64,000 nucleotides of DNA from Paraburkholderia monticola (GTDB lineage: Bacteria > Pseudomonadota > Gammaproteobacteria > Burkholderiales > Burkholderiaceae). Each line of letters starts with the position of its first letter. The first letter of the stretch is position 1. A program made the translations under genes and the position numbers. Location of the stretch: positions 248,001-312,000 of the forward strand of contig NZ_LRBG01000001.1 of NCBI RefSeq assembly GCF_001580545.1, given 5' to 3'. Positions 16,359-24,663 of the stretch are shown piece after piece. A model generated the notes under the pieces. The model made no database searches. It saw only the letters and a list, made by a program, of their open reading frames with translations, and had not been told where the DNA came from.

Positions 16359-17660
16359 ATGTCCCACCCGCAACCCGCTGTGCGTCGCGTCGCCATCGTC
16401 GGGGGCAACCGGATTCCGTTTGCCCGCGCGAACACCGCGTATGCGAGCGCATCGAATCAGGACATGCTGACCTTTACGCTGCAAGGCCTGATCGATCGCT
16501 ACGGCCTGCATGGGGTGCGTCTGGGCGAAGTCGCGGCGGGCGCGGTCATCAAGCATTCACGCGATTTCAATCTGACGCGCGAGTCCGTGCTGTCCACCAC
16601 GCTCGCGAAGGAAACGCCCGCCTACGACGTGCAGCAGGCCTGCGGCACCGGCCTCGAAGCGGCGATTCTCGTCGCCGGCAAGATCGCGCTCGGACAGATC
16701 GACGCGGGCATCGCGGGCGGCGTCGATACCACCTCCGACGCGCCGATCGGCGTCAACGAGCGCATGCGCAAGATCCTGCTCGAAGCGAATCGCGGCAAGA
16801 GCACCGGCCAACGGCTCGGCGCGCTCAGCAAGTTGCGGCCCGGCATGTTCTTCAAGCCGCAGTTGCCGCGCAACGTCGAGCCGCGCACGGGGCTGTCGAT
16901 GGGCGAGCATTGCGAGCTGATGGCCAAGCGCTGGAACATCTCGCGCGAGGCGCAGGACGTGCTCGCGTACGAGAGCCATCGCAAGCTCGCCGACGCGTAT
17001 GCGCGCGGCTTCGTCAACGATCTGATGACGCCGTACAAGGGCCTCGCGCGCGACAACAATCTGCGCGCCGACCTGTCGCTCGAAAAGCTTGCGAATCTGA
17101 AGCCGGTGTTCGACCGCGATGCCGGCACGCTGACCGCCGGTAATTCGACGCCGCTCACCGACGGCGCATCCGCCGTGCTGCTCGCGAGCGAAGCATGGGC
17201 GGCCGAGCGTGGCTTGCCGGTGCTCGCGTACCTGAGCTGGTCGGAAACGGCGGCCGTCGACTTTTTCGACAAAAAGGAAGGCCTGCTGATGGCGCCCGCC
17301 TACGCGGTGCCGCGCATGCTCGCACGCGCGGGCCTCGCGTTGCAGGACTTCGATTTCTATGAAATCCACGAAGCGTTCGCGGCCCAGGTGTTGTGTACGC
17401 TCGCGGCATGGCAGGATGACGAATATTGCCGCACGCAGCTCGGACTCGCCGGCGCACTGGGCACGATCGATCGCACGAGGCTCAACGTGAACGGCGGCTC
17501 GCTCGCGACCGGCCATCCGTTTGCGGCGACGGGTGCACGCATCGTCGCCGCGCTCGCGAAGATGCTCGCGCAACTCGACAAGCCGGCCGGCGGCGCGCGC
17601 GGGCTGATCTCGATCTGCGCGGCGGGCGGCCAGGGGGTGGTCGCGATTCTCGAACGATAG
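16359..17660 (+). CDS. fadI: Acetyl-CoA acyltransferase (thiolase), FadI/FadA type
   Basis: Cleaves 3-oxoacyl-CoA with CoA to give acetyl-CoA and a shortened acyl-CoA. The 433-residue protein carries the three thiolase signatures: the nucleophilic Cys95 in QQACGTGLEAA, His386 in NGGSLATGHPFAATGARI, and Cys420 in SICAAGGQG, plus the EIHEAFAAQ block. Length is close to FadI (about 436) and longer than FadA (about 387). AAAGGAGCCGAGC precedes the ATG. It follows maoC by 61 bases and precedes fadD by 36 bases on the same strand, fitting one operon. Confidence 0.92.
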   Translation: MSHPQPAVRRVAIVGGNRIPFARANTAYASASNQDMLTFTLQGLIDRYGLHGVRLGEVAAGAVIKHSRDFNLTRESVLSTTLAKETPAYDVQQACGTGLEAAILVAGKIALGQIDAGIAGGVDTTSDAPIGVNERMRKILLEANRGKSTGQRLGALSKLRPGMFFKPQLPRNVEPRTGLSMGEHCELMAKRWNISREAQDVLAYESHRKLADAYARGFVNDLMTPYKGLARDNNLRADLSLEKLANLKPVFDRDAGTLTAGNSTPLTDGASAVLLASEAWAAERGLPVLAYLSWSETAAVDFFDKKEGLLMAPAYAVPRMLARAGLALQDFDFYEIHEAFAAQVLCTLAAWQDDEYCRTQLGLAGALGTIDRTRLNVNGGSLATGHPFAATGARIVAALAKMLAQLDKPAGGARGLISICAAGGQGVVAILER

Positions 17661-17696
17661 CGTGGCTACGAATACCAACATCTCAGGAGACGACTG

Positions 17697-19484
17697 ATGA
17701 CCCAGCCTATTCAGGCTCCGCTGCAAATGTCCGACGCAGGCGGCACTGATGGACCAAACCGCGGACCAACTCGCGCGCCGAACACCGACGGCATCTGGTA
17801 CGCGTCCTACCCGCACGACGTGCCGCGCGACATCGACGTCACGCAATACGAGTCGATCGGCCAGTTCTTCGACGACTGCGTCGCGCAGTTCCGCGAGCGC
17901 GTCGCCTACGTGAGCGTCGGCGCGAACCTGACGTACGGCGAGCTGGGCCGCAAGGCAACCGCGTTCGCCGCGTACCTGCAAAGCATCGGTGTGCAGCCGG
18001 GCGAGCGCGTCGCGATCATGCTGCCGAACACCTTCCAGTATCCGGTCGCGCTGTTCGGCGCGATCAAGGCGGGCGCGGTGGTCGTCAACGTGAATCCGCT
18101 CTACACGGTGCGCGAACTTGCACATCAGCTCAAAGACAGCGGCGCGCAGACGATCGTCGTGTTCGAGAACTTCGCGAAGACGCTCGAAGATGCACTGCCT
18201 GGTACCAAGGTGCGCAACGTGCTGGTGACCGGCCTCGGCGATCTGCTCGCCGACGGCCTGAATCCGAAGGGGCGTCTGCTCAATTTCATGCTGCGTCGCG
18301 TGAAGAAGATGGTGCCCGCTTACAAACTGCCACAGGCGGTGCCGCTCCTGAAAGCGCTTGCGACCGGTTATGCGCGGCCGCTCACCCCGGTGGCCGTGAC
18401 GCACGACGACATCGCGTTCCTGCAATACACGGGCGGCACGACCGGCGTCGCGAAAGGTGCGATGCTCACGCACCGGAACATCATCGCCAATCTGTTGCAG
18501 GCGAAGGCGTGGGCCGCGGGGCAACTGTCCGGCGAAGGCGAAACGGTGCTCACGCCGCTGCCGCTTTATCACATCTACTCGCTGACCGTGAATGCGCTGA
18601 TCTTCATGGGGCTCGGCGGTCGCAACATCCTGATCGCGAATCCGCGCGACATGAAGCGCGTGATGATGATCATCCGTCACGAAAAATTCACCGGCATGAC
18701 CGCGGTCAACACGCTCTACAACGCCTTCCTCGACAACGAGGAATTCTGCCGGCGTGACTTTTCCGACCTGAAGCTCGCGATGGCGGGTGGCATGGCGACG
18801 CAAAAAGCCGTCGCCGAGCGCTTCAAGGCGGTGACGGGCAAGCCGATCGTCGAGGGCTACGGGCTCACCGAGTGCTCGCCGATCGTCTCGATGAATCCGG
18901 TCGATCTGACCAATCTGCGCGACTTCGAAGGCTCGATCGGTCTGCCCGCGCCGTCCACCCAGGTGCGCTTTCGCAAGGACGACGGCAGTTGGGCCAACAT
19001 CGGCGAGGCGGGCGAGCTGTGCGTGAAAGGTCCGCAAGTGATGAAAGGCTACTGGAACCGGCCCGAGGAAACCGCGAAAGTGATCGACGACGACGGCTGG
19101 CTCGCGACCGGCGACATCGGCGTGATGGATTCGCGCGGCTTTATCCGGCTGATCGATCGCAAGAAGGACATGATCATCGTGTCGGGCTTCAACGTGTATC
19201 CGAACGAAATCGAGGACGTGATCGCCGCGCATCCGGACGTGCGCGAAGTCGCGGCGATCGGCGTGCCGGACCCCGCGCAGGGCGAGCGCGTGAAGGTCTT
19301 CATCGTGCGGCGCACGCCGACGCTCACCGCCGAGCAGGTGATCGCGTACTGCCGCAAGAATCTGACCGGCTACAAGGTGCCGAAGCTCGTCGAGTTCCGC
19401 GACGAGTTGCCGCAAACCAACGTCGGCAAAATTCTGCGCCGCGCGTTGCGCGACGAGGAACTCGCGAAGCAGAAGTCTGCCTGA
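17697..19484 (+). CDS. fadD: Long-chain fatty-acid-CoA ligase FadD
   Basis: Activates fatty acids to acyl-CoA through an acyl-adenylate at the inner membrane. The 595-residue protein shows the adenylate-forming motif YTGGTTGVAKGAMLTH starting at residue 244, GYGLTECSP near residue 385, and the C-terminal KDMIIVSGFNVYPNEIE hinge plus VGKILRRALR. It has about 35 extra N-terminal residues compared with E. coli FadD, low in complexity and possibly a start misplacement; GGAGACGACTG before the first ATG supports the long start. Last enzyme of the fad cluster. Confidence 0.92.
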   Translation: MTQPIQAPLQMSDAGGTDGPNRGPTRAPNTDGIWYASYPHDVPRDIDVTQYESIGQFFDDCVAQFRERVAYVSVGANLTYGELGRKATAFAAYLQSIGVQPGERVAIMLPNTFQYPVALFGAIKAGAVVVNVNPLYTVRELAHQLKDSGAQTIVVFENFAKTLEDALPGTKVRNVLVTGLGDLLADGLNPKGRLLNFMLRRVKKMVPAYKLPQAVPLLKALATGYARPLTPVAVTHDDIAFLQYTGGTTGVAKGAMLTHRNIIANLLQAKAWAAGQLSGEGETVLTPLPLYHIYSLTVNALIFMGLGGRNILIANPRDMKRVMMIIRHEKFTGMTAVNTLYNAFLDNEEFCRRDFSDLKLAMAGGMATQKAVAERFKAVTGKPIVEGYGLTECSPIVSMNPVDLTNLRDFEGSIGLPAPSTQVRFRKDDGSWANIGEAGELCVKGPQVMKGYWNRPEETAKVIDDDGWLATGDIGVMDSRGFIRLIDRKKDMIIVSGFNVYPNEIEDVIAAHPDVREVAAIGVPDPAQGERVKVFIVRRTPTLTAEQVIAYCRKNLTGYKVPKLVEFRDELPQTNVGKILRRALRDEELAKQKSA

Positions 19485-19549
19485 CGGGAATAAGGCTTGC
19501 GTTGCTACGTTATTGCCTTATCGACCGTGGCACCTTTCTGGAGGCATTC

Positions 19550-20458
19550 ATGAAGCACCGTTCGTTGCTCAGTGTGCTCGTTGCCGGCGCCGCCCTGCTT
19601 TCAGTGCCGACAGCCTTCGCGCAGAACGACGACCGCCCGCCCCCGCTCGACACCGCGAGCGCCGTCAAACCGCCCGCCACGCCGGCTGCGCAGGTCGGCA
19701 AGCTCACGCTCGACCGGCAAGTCAAATGGCTGCGCGCCGCGCAGCAGAGCGGCGCGCTCGAACAACTCGACGACGCGCAACTGGTCGCGCTGTTCCAGTC
19801 GCTCGATCCGCTCGCGCTGCCGCGCTATATCAAGGAAGGGCCGAACGGCTATCCGTCGTACGAGTTTACGATGTCGCGCTCCGAACGGATTCGCGGCGTG
19901 TGGCCCGACAAGCCCGATCACATGCTCGTGCGCGTCGCGCACGACCCGCTGCGGATCTACGCGAAGTGGCTGCCCGACGGCGAGCATGCGGGCCAGGAAA
20001 TCATCTACGACGAATCGAAGCGCAGCGACGAAACCTACGGCCACCTCGGCGGCATCATGAACGTGATGCCGCTGTGGACGTCGCTGGATGGTGCGCTCGC
20101 GCGCTCGCAATCGAATCACAACGTGCGCGATCTCGGCATCGAGTACATCGCCGACCAATACCTCAGCGAAGGCAAGAAATACACCGAGGCCGGCTTGCCG
20201 CGCTCGACGCGGATCGAAGTGAAGACGATCGACGGCGTGCGCGTCGTCGCTTTCACGTTCGAAACGCCGGTCGGCCAGCCGCAGTTCTACGCGAAGAAGG
20301 AAACGCTCGGGCTCGACCTGCGGCATCCGTTCTTTCGCAGCGTCGAGTCTTACGACAACGACGGCAAGATATTCGAGCGGATCGTGTTCGAGAACATCAC
20401 GCCGAAGACGTTCGATGACTCGACGTTCGATCCGAAGAACAAGTCCTATAAGTTCTAG
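19550..20458 (+). CDS. Exported DUF1571-family protein
   Basis: A 302-residue protein with a clear Sec signal peptide (hydrophobic core to about residue 22, cleavage near TAFAQND). The mature part contains the region RIRGVWPDKPDHMLVRVAHDPLRIYAKWLP in pieces typical of DUF1571, a periplasmic or envelope family with no known activity. The ATG at 19550 has TGGAGGCATTC in front. It follows fadD by 65 bases on the same strand and may be read through from the fad operon. Its stop codon overlaps that of the converging small Tat protein gene by three bases. Confidence 0.75.
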   Translation: MKHRSLLSVLVAGAALLSVPTAFAQNDDRPPPLDTASAVKPPATPAAQVGKLTLDRQVKWLRAAQQSGALEQLDDAQLVALFQSLDPLALPRYIKEGPNGYPSYEFTMSRSERIRGVWPDKPDHMLVRVAHDPLRIYAKWLPDGEHAGQEIIYDESKRSDETYGHLGGIMNVMPLWTSLDGALARSQSNHNVRDLGIEYIADQYLSEGKKYTEAGLPRSTRIEVKTIDGVRVVAFTFETPVGQPQFYAKKETLGLDLRHPFFRSVESYDNDGKIFERIVFENITPKTFDDSTFDPKNKSYKF

Positions 20459-20886
20459 TCACGCGCGTGGCGCGGCGTCAGCGCGAAGGCCACGTAGGCG
20501 GATTGCGCCGGCCGCCCTTCGCGCGCTTCGTGACGGTGCTCGACGAAGCGTGTCGTGCGAAGCGCGAGATGTTGCAAGACGAAATAATCGGACGCGCGCG
20601 TGAAGCCGATCAGCGACGCAAGTGCTTGCGGGGTCTTGCCATCGTCGAATAGCGGCGCGAGTGTGGTGAACCACAGCGCGCCGGCGTCGTCGCCGGTTTC
20701 GAAGGTCGGCAAACGAAGATGCGCGGCATAGCGCGCGAACGATGCGCCGCAGTCGAGCGTCGAGTCGACGATTGCGAACGTGCGCGCGTTATCGGCGCGC
20801 GCGGCGGCTTGCGCGAGCCACGGCCATGCGCCGCCCGCGGCCGTCGCGAGCCACCCGCCGGTCAGCATGAAAGTGCGTCGATCCAT
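20455..20886 (-). CDS. Small Tat-exported protein, function unknown
   Basis: A 143-residue protein beginning MDRRTFMLTGGWLATAAGG, a twin-arginine signal with a hydrophobic core and an AQAAARA cleavage region. The mature 115 residues have no CXXCH haem motif, no metal cluster pattern and no family I recognise. It lies 48 bases downstream of the VAO-type flavoprotein gene on the same strand and is probably co-transcribed with it, which hints at a periplasmic partner role. Its stop shares CTAG (20455-20458) with the stop of the DUF1571 gene. Confidence 0.6.
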   Translation of the reverse strand: MDRRTFMLTGGWLATAAGGAWPWLAQAAARADNARTFAIVDSTLDCGASFARYAAHLRLPTFETGDDAGALWFTTLAPLFDDGKTPQALASLIGFTRASDYFVLQHLALRTTRFVEHRHEAREGRPAQSAYVAFALTPRHARD

Positions 20887-20934
20887 GTGTGTGCACGTCC
20901 GATTCAGTGGGCCCTGCGCGTTCGCGCGGGCCGC

Positions 20935-22512
20935 TCACGTGTACCCCCGCCGGTCGCGCCACGCCGCCGGCCAGATACCCTGCTTGCCCGGCGCGAGAAT
21001 ACCGTTCGGGTCGAGCGTATCCTTCACCGTTTCGGCCAGGCGCAGCGACGCGCCATCGTTGAAGCTGTATTGCGCGGCCGCAAAATCCATATACGCGAGA
21101 TGCGCGCGATATTGGCCGTAGCCGGCCGCGCGCGTATCGCTCATCAGCGAGCGCAACAGCTGGCCTGCCTGCTCCACCTGGTTCGCGTCGTCACGATCGA
21201 AAATCGCCGCGAAGATGTGATGCAGATGCCGTTCGCCCGCCGTGAAACCGCCGTAGTAATCGAAACCGTATTCCGCCGCGCGCGTCTTCACCATCGTGTA
21301 CTGGCGCATCGCGTCGCGCCCGGTCGCCGGACAGATCGGCGCGAAGTCGACGTGCGCGCCCGCGCCGCCGCGCCAGTCGAGCATGCGAAACGCGGTCATC
21401 GCGGGAATGCCGGCCATGTTGCGGTCGCCGCCGCCGGTCGGCTGTGCATCGCCGGCATAACGCGCTGCCGTGAGCCGCGCCTCTGGCACGCGCGCGAACG
21501 CGCGCTCCATCAGCGCGTAGCGCGCGTCGATCAGATCGGGCGTGCCGTACAGCGCGAAATGCAGGTTCCAGCGGCCGACGCCGAGCTTCTCGAGCATGGC
21601 GGCCACCGCGCTCTCGGGCATCGCGCCCGTGCCGTCGTACCACTGCCGGCGCGCCGACAGACTCGCCGCGCGCCGCAATCCGCCCTCGACCACCGCATGA
21701 TTGCGGATCGTGCCGTCGAGCCGCAGCGGCCGCAGAATCTCGACGATCGCCTCCAGATCCGCCTCGCGACGAAACTGGATCTCGCCGAGCAGATAGGCGG
21801 GCGGCGCGGGCATCAGCCAGACACCGAGCTTCGTGACGATGCCGTAGTTCGACTGCATGAACATCGCATCGAACGACGGCCCGTAGCCCGGTTGATACAG
21901 CTGCCACCCCGTGCCGATCTCGATGCCGCCCATGCCGGTGCGCAGCACGTCGCCGTTGGCGAGCACCACCTCCATGCCGCATTGCGCGGCCGCGTGGTCG
22001 CCGTAGTCGGTGTAGCCGAAGCCACGCTCGAGCGTGTTGCCGACCACGCTGCCCCAGCCGGCGGCGGGCGGGTCGACCCACAGCTTGTAGCCTTTGTCAC
22101 GCAAATGCGCGTTGAGATCGAAATAGCTGACGCCAGGTTCGACGAGCGCATAGGCGAGCGTTTCATTGACCTCGAGGATGCGGTTCATGCGCTGCAAGTC
22201 GAGCACGACGGAGCCGGTCAGACGCGGCGCGGCGCCGCCGTACGCGAAGTTGCGCCCGGTCGACACGGTCCACAGCGGAATCCGGTATTGATTGGCGACC
22301 CGCAGCACCGCGCGGATTTCATCGACCGACGCGGGCAGCAACGCGGCACTTGCGGCAAACGCGCCGGGCTCGCCGGGCGCGAACGGATCGAGATAGGCCG
22401 CGAGGCCCGCAGCGGAGCTCACCACGTGCGCGTCGCCGAGGATCGCGCGCCAGCCGGCGAGCGCGCGATCGAACTGCGCGGCGGACAGGTTGGGCGGCAG
22501 CGTCTGGGGCAA
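20935..22512 (-). CDS. FAD-linked oxidase, VAO/4-cresol dehydrogenase family
   Basis: Flavoprotein of 525 residues resembling vanillyl-alcohol oxidase and the PchF subunit of p-cresol methylhydroxylase, so it probably oxidises a para-substituted phenol. The N-terminal FAD-binding domain shows VSTGRNFAYGGAAPR near residue 84 and GNTLERGFGYTDYGDH near 158. The C-terminal cap contains GAHVDFAPICP, in which His387 aligns, from recalled fungal VAO sequence, with the flavinylated His422; the ending DPNGILAPGKQGIWP is also shared. No signal peptide is visible. The cytochrome subunit that accompanies PchF is absent; instead a Tat-exported protein follows. Substrate and electron acceptor are uncertain. 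Confidence 0.82.
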   Translation of the reverse strand: MPQTLPPNLSAAQFDRALAGWRAILGDAHVVSSAAGLAAYLDPFAPGEPGAFAASAALLPASVDEIRAVLRVANQYRIPLWTVSTGRNFAYGGAAPRLTGSVVLDLQRMNRILEVNETLAYALVEPGVSYFDLNAHLRDKGYKLWVDPPAAGWGSVVGNTLERGFGYTDYGDHAAAQCGMEVVLANGDVLRTGMGGIEIGTGWQLYQPGYGPSFDAMFMQSNYGIVTKLGVWLMPAPPAYLLGEIQFRREADLEAIVEILRPLRLDGTIRNHAVVEGGLRRAASLSARRQWYDGTGAMPESAVAAMLEKLGVGRWNLHFALYGTPDLIDARYALMERAFARVPEARLTAARYAGDAQPTGGGDRNMAGIPAMTAFRMLDWRGGAGAHVDFAPICPATGRDAMRQYTMVKTRAAEYGFDYYGGFTAGERHLHHIFAAIFDRDDANQVEQAGQLLRSLMSDTRAAGYGQYRAHLAYMDFAAAQYSFNDGASLRLAETVKDTLDPNGILAPGKQGIWPAAWRDRRGYT

Positions 22513-22604
22513 GGCGTCTCCTTGTCAGGCAGGCGGCAGGCGCAATCGCGCGGGCGGCGCTTCGCGCAGCGCCCCGGACGGCCTTCTCGACATGCTATGC
22601 CTTT

Positions 22605-23513
22605 CTATTGCTGCCAGGTTTCGGGCTTACCGCCGAGCGCGCTACACACGTCGATCGCGATCTCGCGCAGCTTGCCTTCCCCAATCACGCCGGACAGCGC
22701 GTAGCCCATGCCGTCGTTGACCCAGTAGAAGGTGCGACGATTGCCGTCGCGCAGCAGGCGGAACGCGGTTTCGTCGCGGGCGATGCCGGTCACGTACAGC
22801 GTCAGGCGCACGCCGTTCTGGTTCTCGTACATGAACTGCGCGGCCGGTCCCGCCTCGCCGGGCAACAGCCGGCCGCCCACCAGCGAATAACCATACTCCT
22901 GCAGCGACGGCACCGACAGCGGACGGTTCAGCCGCTTCGAGAGCCAGTTGATCAGATGTTCCTCTTCGCTCGCTGCGACTTCGACCGGATGGCGCCGCTC
23001 GGGTGTGTACACCGCGTAGGCGATATCCGCGCGCTGCGCGAAACCCGCCGGCTGGGCGCCGAAGCCGCCCCACGCACCGCCGGTCAGCCGCGGCGCGAGC
23101 GGACCGAGCGCCAGCGCGAGACCGGCGCCGGCTGCGAGCCAGCAGGCGGCCAGACCCGCGCGCTGCCACCACGGCCGGGTTCGACGCACGATGATGAAGG
23201 CCGGGTCCTCCGCCGCCGCGGGCGGGCTGCCAACGTAAGAGGGCTCGCCGGATTCCGCGGCTTGCCGCTGATCGTGCGTCTGCTGCCCTGCTTGCGCTCG
23301 CCCGGTATCGCTGTGCGGCGCACCGCACAGCGCGCGCAACGCGGCTTTCTGCGCCCGCCATGCGGCAACGCGCGCAGCGGCCTGCGGATGCTCGCGAAGC
23401 AGCGCTTCGATCGCGGCGCGCTGCTCTTGCGGCAATTCGTCATCGACATAGGCCGACAACGCGCGCAGATCGAGCTCGTCGGGCAGACCGGATTCGAAGC
23501 GATCGTTGTTCAT
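22605..23513 (-). CDS. Membrane anti-sigma factor for the adjacent ECF sigma
   Basis: A 302-residue single-span protein. The cytoplasmic N-terminus begins with a short anti-sigma-like helix block (LRALSAYVDDELPQEQR, residues 17-33), a linker follows, and one transmembrane helix lies at about residues 117-140. The periplasmic part of some 160 residues could sense an envelope signal. The start overlaps the sigma-factor stop (ATGA overlap, 23510-23513), the usual sign of translational coupling between an ECF sigma factor and its regulator. No CHCC zinc motif is seen, so it is not a ZAS-type factor. Confidence 0.8.
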   Translation of the reverse strand: MNNDRFESGLPDELDLRALSAYVDDELPQEQRAAIEALLREHPQAAARVAAWRAQKAALRALCGAPHSDTGRAQAGQQTHDQRQAAESGEPSYVGSPPAAAEDPAFIIVRRTRPWWQRAGLAACWLAAGAGLALALGPLAPRLTGGAWGGFGAQPAGFAQRADIAYAVYTPERRHPVEVAASEEEHLINWLSKRLNRPLSVPSLQEYGYSLVGGRLLPGEAGPAAQFMYENQNGVRLTLYVTGIARDETAFRLLRDGNRRTFYWVNDGMGYALSGVIGEGKLREIAIDVCSALGGKPETWQQ

Positions 23514-24079
23514 TGTCGGTTTCTCACCACTTTCAGCGGCGCGAATTTAGGCGCCGGCGCCGTTTGCGGCGCACCGGGATGCGGTCCCTGCACCGGCCCT
23601 CGCGGTTCCTCGCCCAGCAACGCGCGCATATGCTCGCGCGCCCGCGACAGCCGCGACATCACCGTACCGACCGGCACACCCAGCGCCCGCGACGCCTCCT
23701 GGTACGAGAGCTCCTCGACGCACACCAGCAGCAGCACCTCGCGCTGCTCGTGCGGCAAGCAGTACAGCGCGCGCTGCACGTCGCGCAGCACCAGGCCATC
23801 GACCTCGCCGTGCGGTGCCTCGAGATTGCGCCACGGCGCGCTTTCGTCGTCGACGGCGATCTCCCGGCGCCCGCGCAGCTGGTCGATGTACAGATGCCGC
23901 AGGATCGTCAGCAGCCATGCGCGCAGATTGCTGTTCGGCCGGAATGCCGACCAGCGCGCGAGCGCACGCTCCGCCGTATCCTGTACCAGATCGTCGGCCC
24001 AGGCGCGGTCGCCAGTCAGTGCGCGCGCATAACGGCGCAACTGCGGCAACCACGCGATCACTTCCGCTTCGAATGTCAC
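23510..24079 (-). CDS. ECF-type RNA polymerase sigma factor
   Basis: A 189-residue sigma-70 family factor with region 2 (ADDLVQDTAERAL near residues 28-40, then AWLLTILRHLYIDQLR) and region 4 (LSYQEASRALGVPVGTVM near residues 125-142, followed by SRLSRAREHM). A Pro-rich C-terminal tail (APQTAPAPKFAP) follows. It sits between a tiny secreted-peptide gene (26 bases upstream) and its anti-sigma gene (overlapping). A candidate ECF promoter lies upstream of the peptide gene, suggesting autoregulation. Confidence 0.9.
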   Translation of the reverse strand: MTFEAEVIAWLPQLRRYARALTGDRAWADDLVQDTAERALARWSAFRPNSNLRAWLLTILRHLYIDQLRGRREIAVDDESAPWRNLEAPHGEVDGLVLRDVQRALYCLPHEQREVLLLVCVEELSYQEASRALGVPVGTVMSRLSRAREHMRALLGEEPRGPVQGPHPGAPQTAPAPKFAPLKVVRNRQ

Positions 24080-24105
24080 CCGGCGTGTCAGGCTCGGTCG
24101 CGGCG

Positions 24106-24240
24106 TCAGTAGCCGCCGCCGCTGCTGCTGTTGCTGCTCGAGCCCGACGCCGCGTTGTCGGTATCACCGGCGTGCGCGAGCGAGCCACAGGCGAGCGCGA
24201 GCAGCACGAAGAGCGCTGACAGAATACGGGACACTTTCAT
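24106..24240 (-). CDS. Tiny secreted Gly/Ser-rich peptide upstream of ECF sigma
   Basis: A 44-residue product starting MKVSRILSALFVLLALACGS, with a signal peptide or lipoprotein-like leader (LALAC). The mature part is only about 20 residues, rich in Ser, Gly and Asn and ending GGGY. A perfect AGGAGG ribosome site stands 7 bases before the ATG, strong evidence for translation. It is the first gene of a three-gene unit with the ECF sigma and anti-sigma genes. Whether it is a signal, a substrate or a cell-surface peptide is unknown. Confidence 0.65.
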   Translation of the reverse strand: MKVSRILSALFVLLALACGSLAHAGDTDNAASGSSSNSSSGGGY

Positions 24241-24663
24241 GGTGAGCCTCCTGGCAGATGCCCGGCGCGCGATCCACTGACCGGCGCGGCGGGCGGCAGG
24301 CCGCGCAATGCGGTGCTGCCATACTGGACTTAACGGCGCGATCGCGCGTTTTATTCCACCGCCTTCGTAGCGCCTGTTCGCGGAGCTTTTTCCCGGCGCG
24401 TCGACGCTGGCCGTGGGCGTCCAACGCTCTGCCATGTTCCTCCTTTTCCGCCAAACATGCCGGCAACGCCTGGAGAGACCGGAAGAAGACGCCATTGAGC
24501 AGCAGATTCGTAACTCAACGTTACAGTGCCGGGTTATCGGATGCTTATGTGCTCACAAGTCGTTATAGTGGGCAAAGTTCGCCCCGTCGACGCGTTCTGC
24601 CCCCGCGTAGAGTAGAAAGGGTAAAATCGCGGCGAATCACCGTCTCTCTAACTTGAATTGTCC
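24241..24663. other. Divergent intergenic region, ECF operon and hfq2
   Basis: About 420 bases between divergent genes, holding the promoters of the peptide-sigma operon (left) and hfq2 (right). Apart from a candidate ECF-type promoter and a GCGCGATCGCGC palindrome (24337-24348), no feature was recognised. No sRNA-like promoter-terminator pair was seen. Confidence 0.4.
24330..24357 (-). promoter_or_regulatory. Candidate ECF-dependent autoregulatory promoter
   Basis: Read on the minus strand, GGAAT (24357-24353) is followed after 17 bases by CGTTAA (24335-24330). A GGAA-type -35 with a CGT-type -10 at this distance is the general form of ECF promoters. It lies about 90 bases before the tiny peptide gene that heads the ECF operon. 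Motif-based only. Confidence 0.35.
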
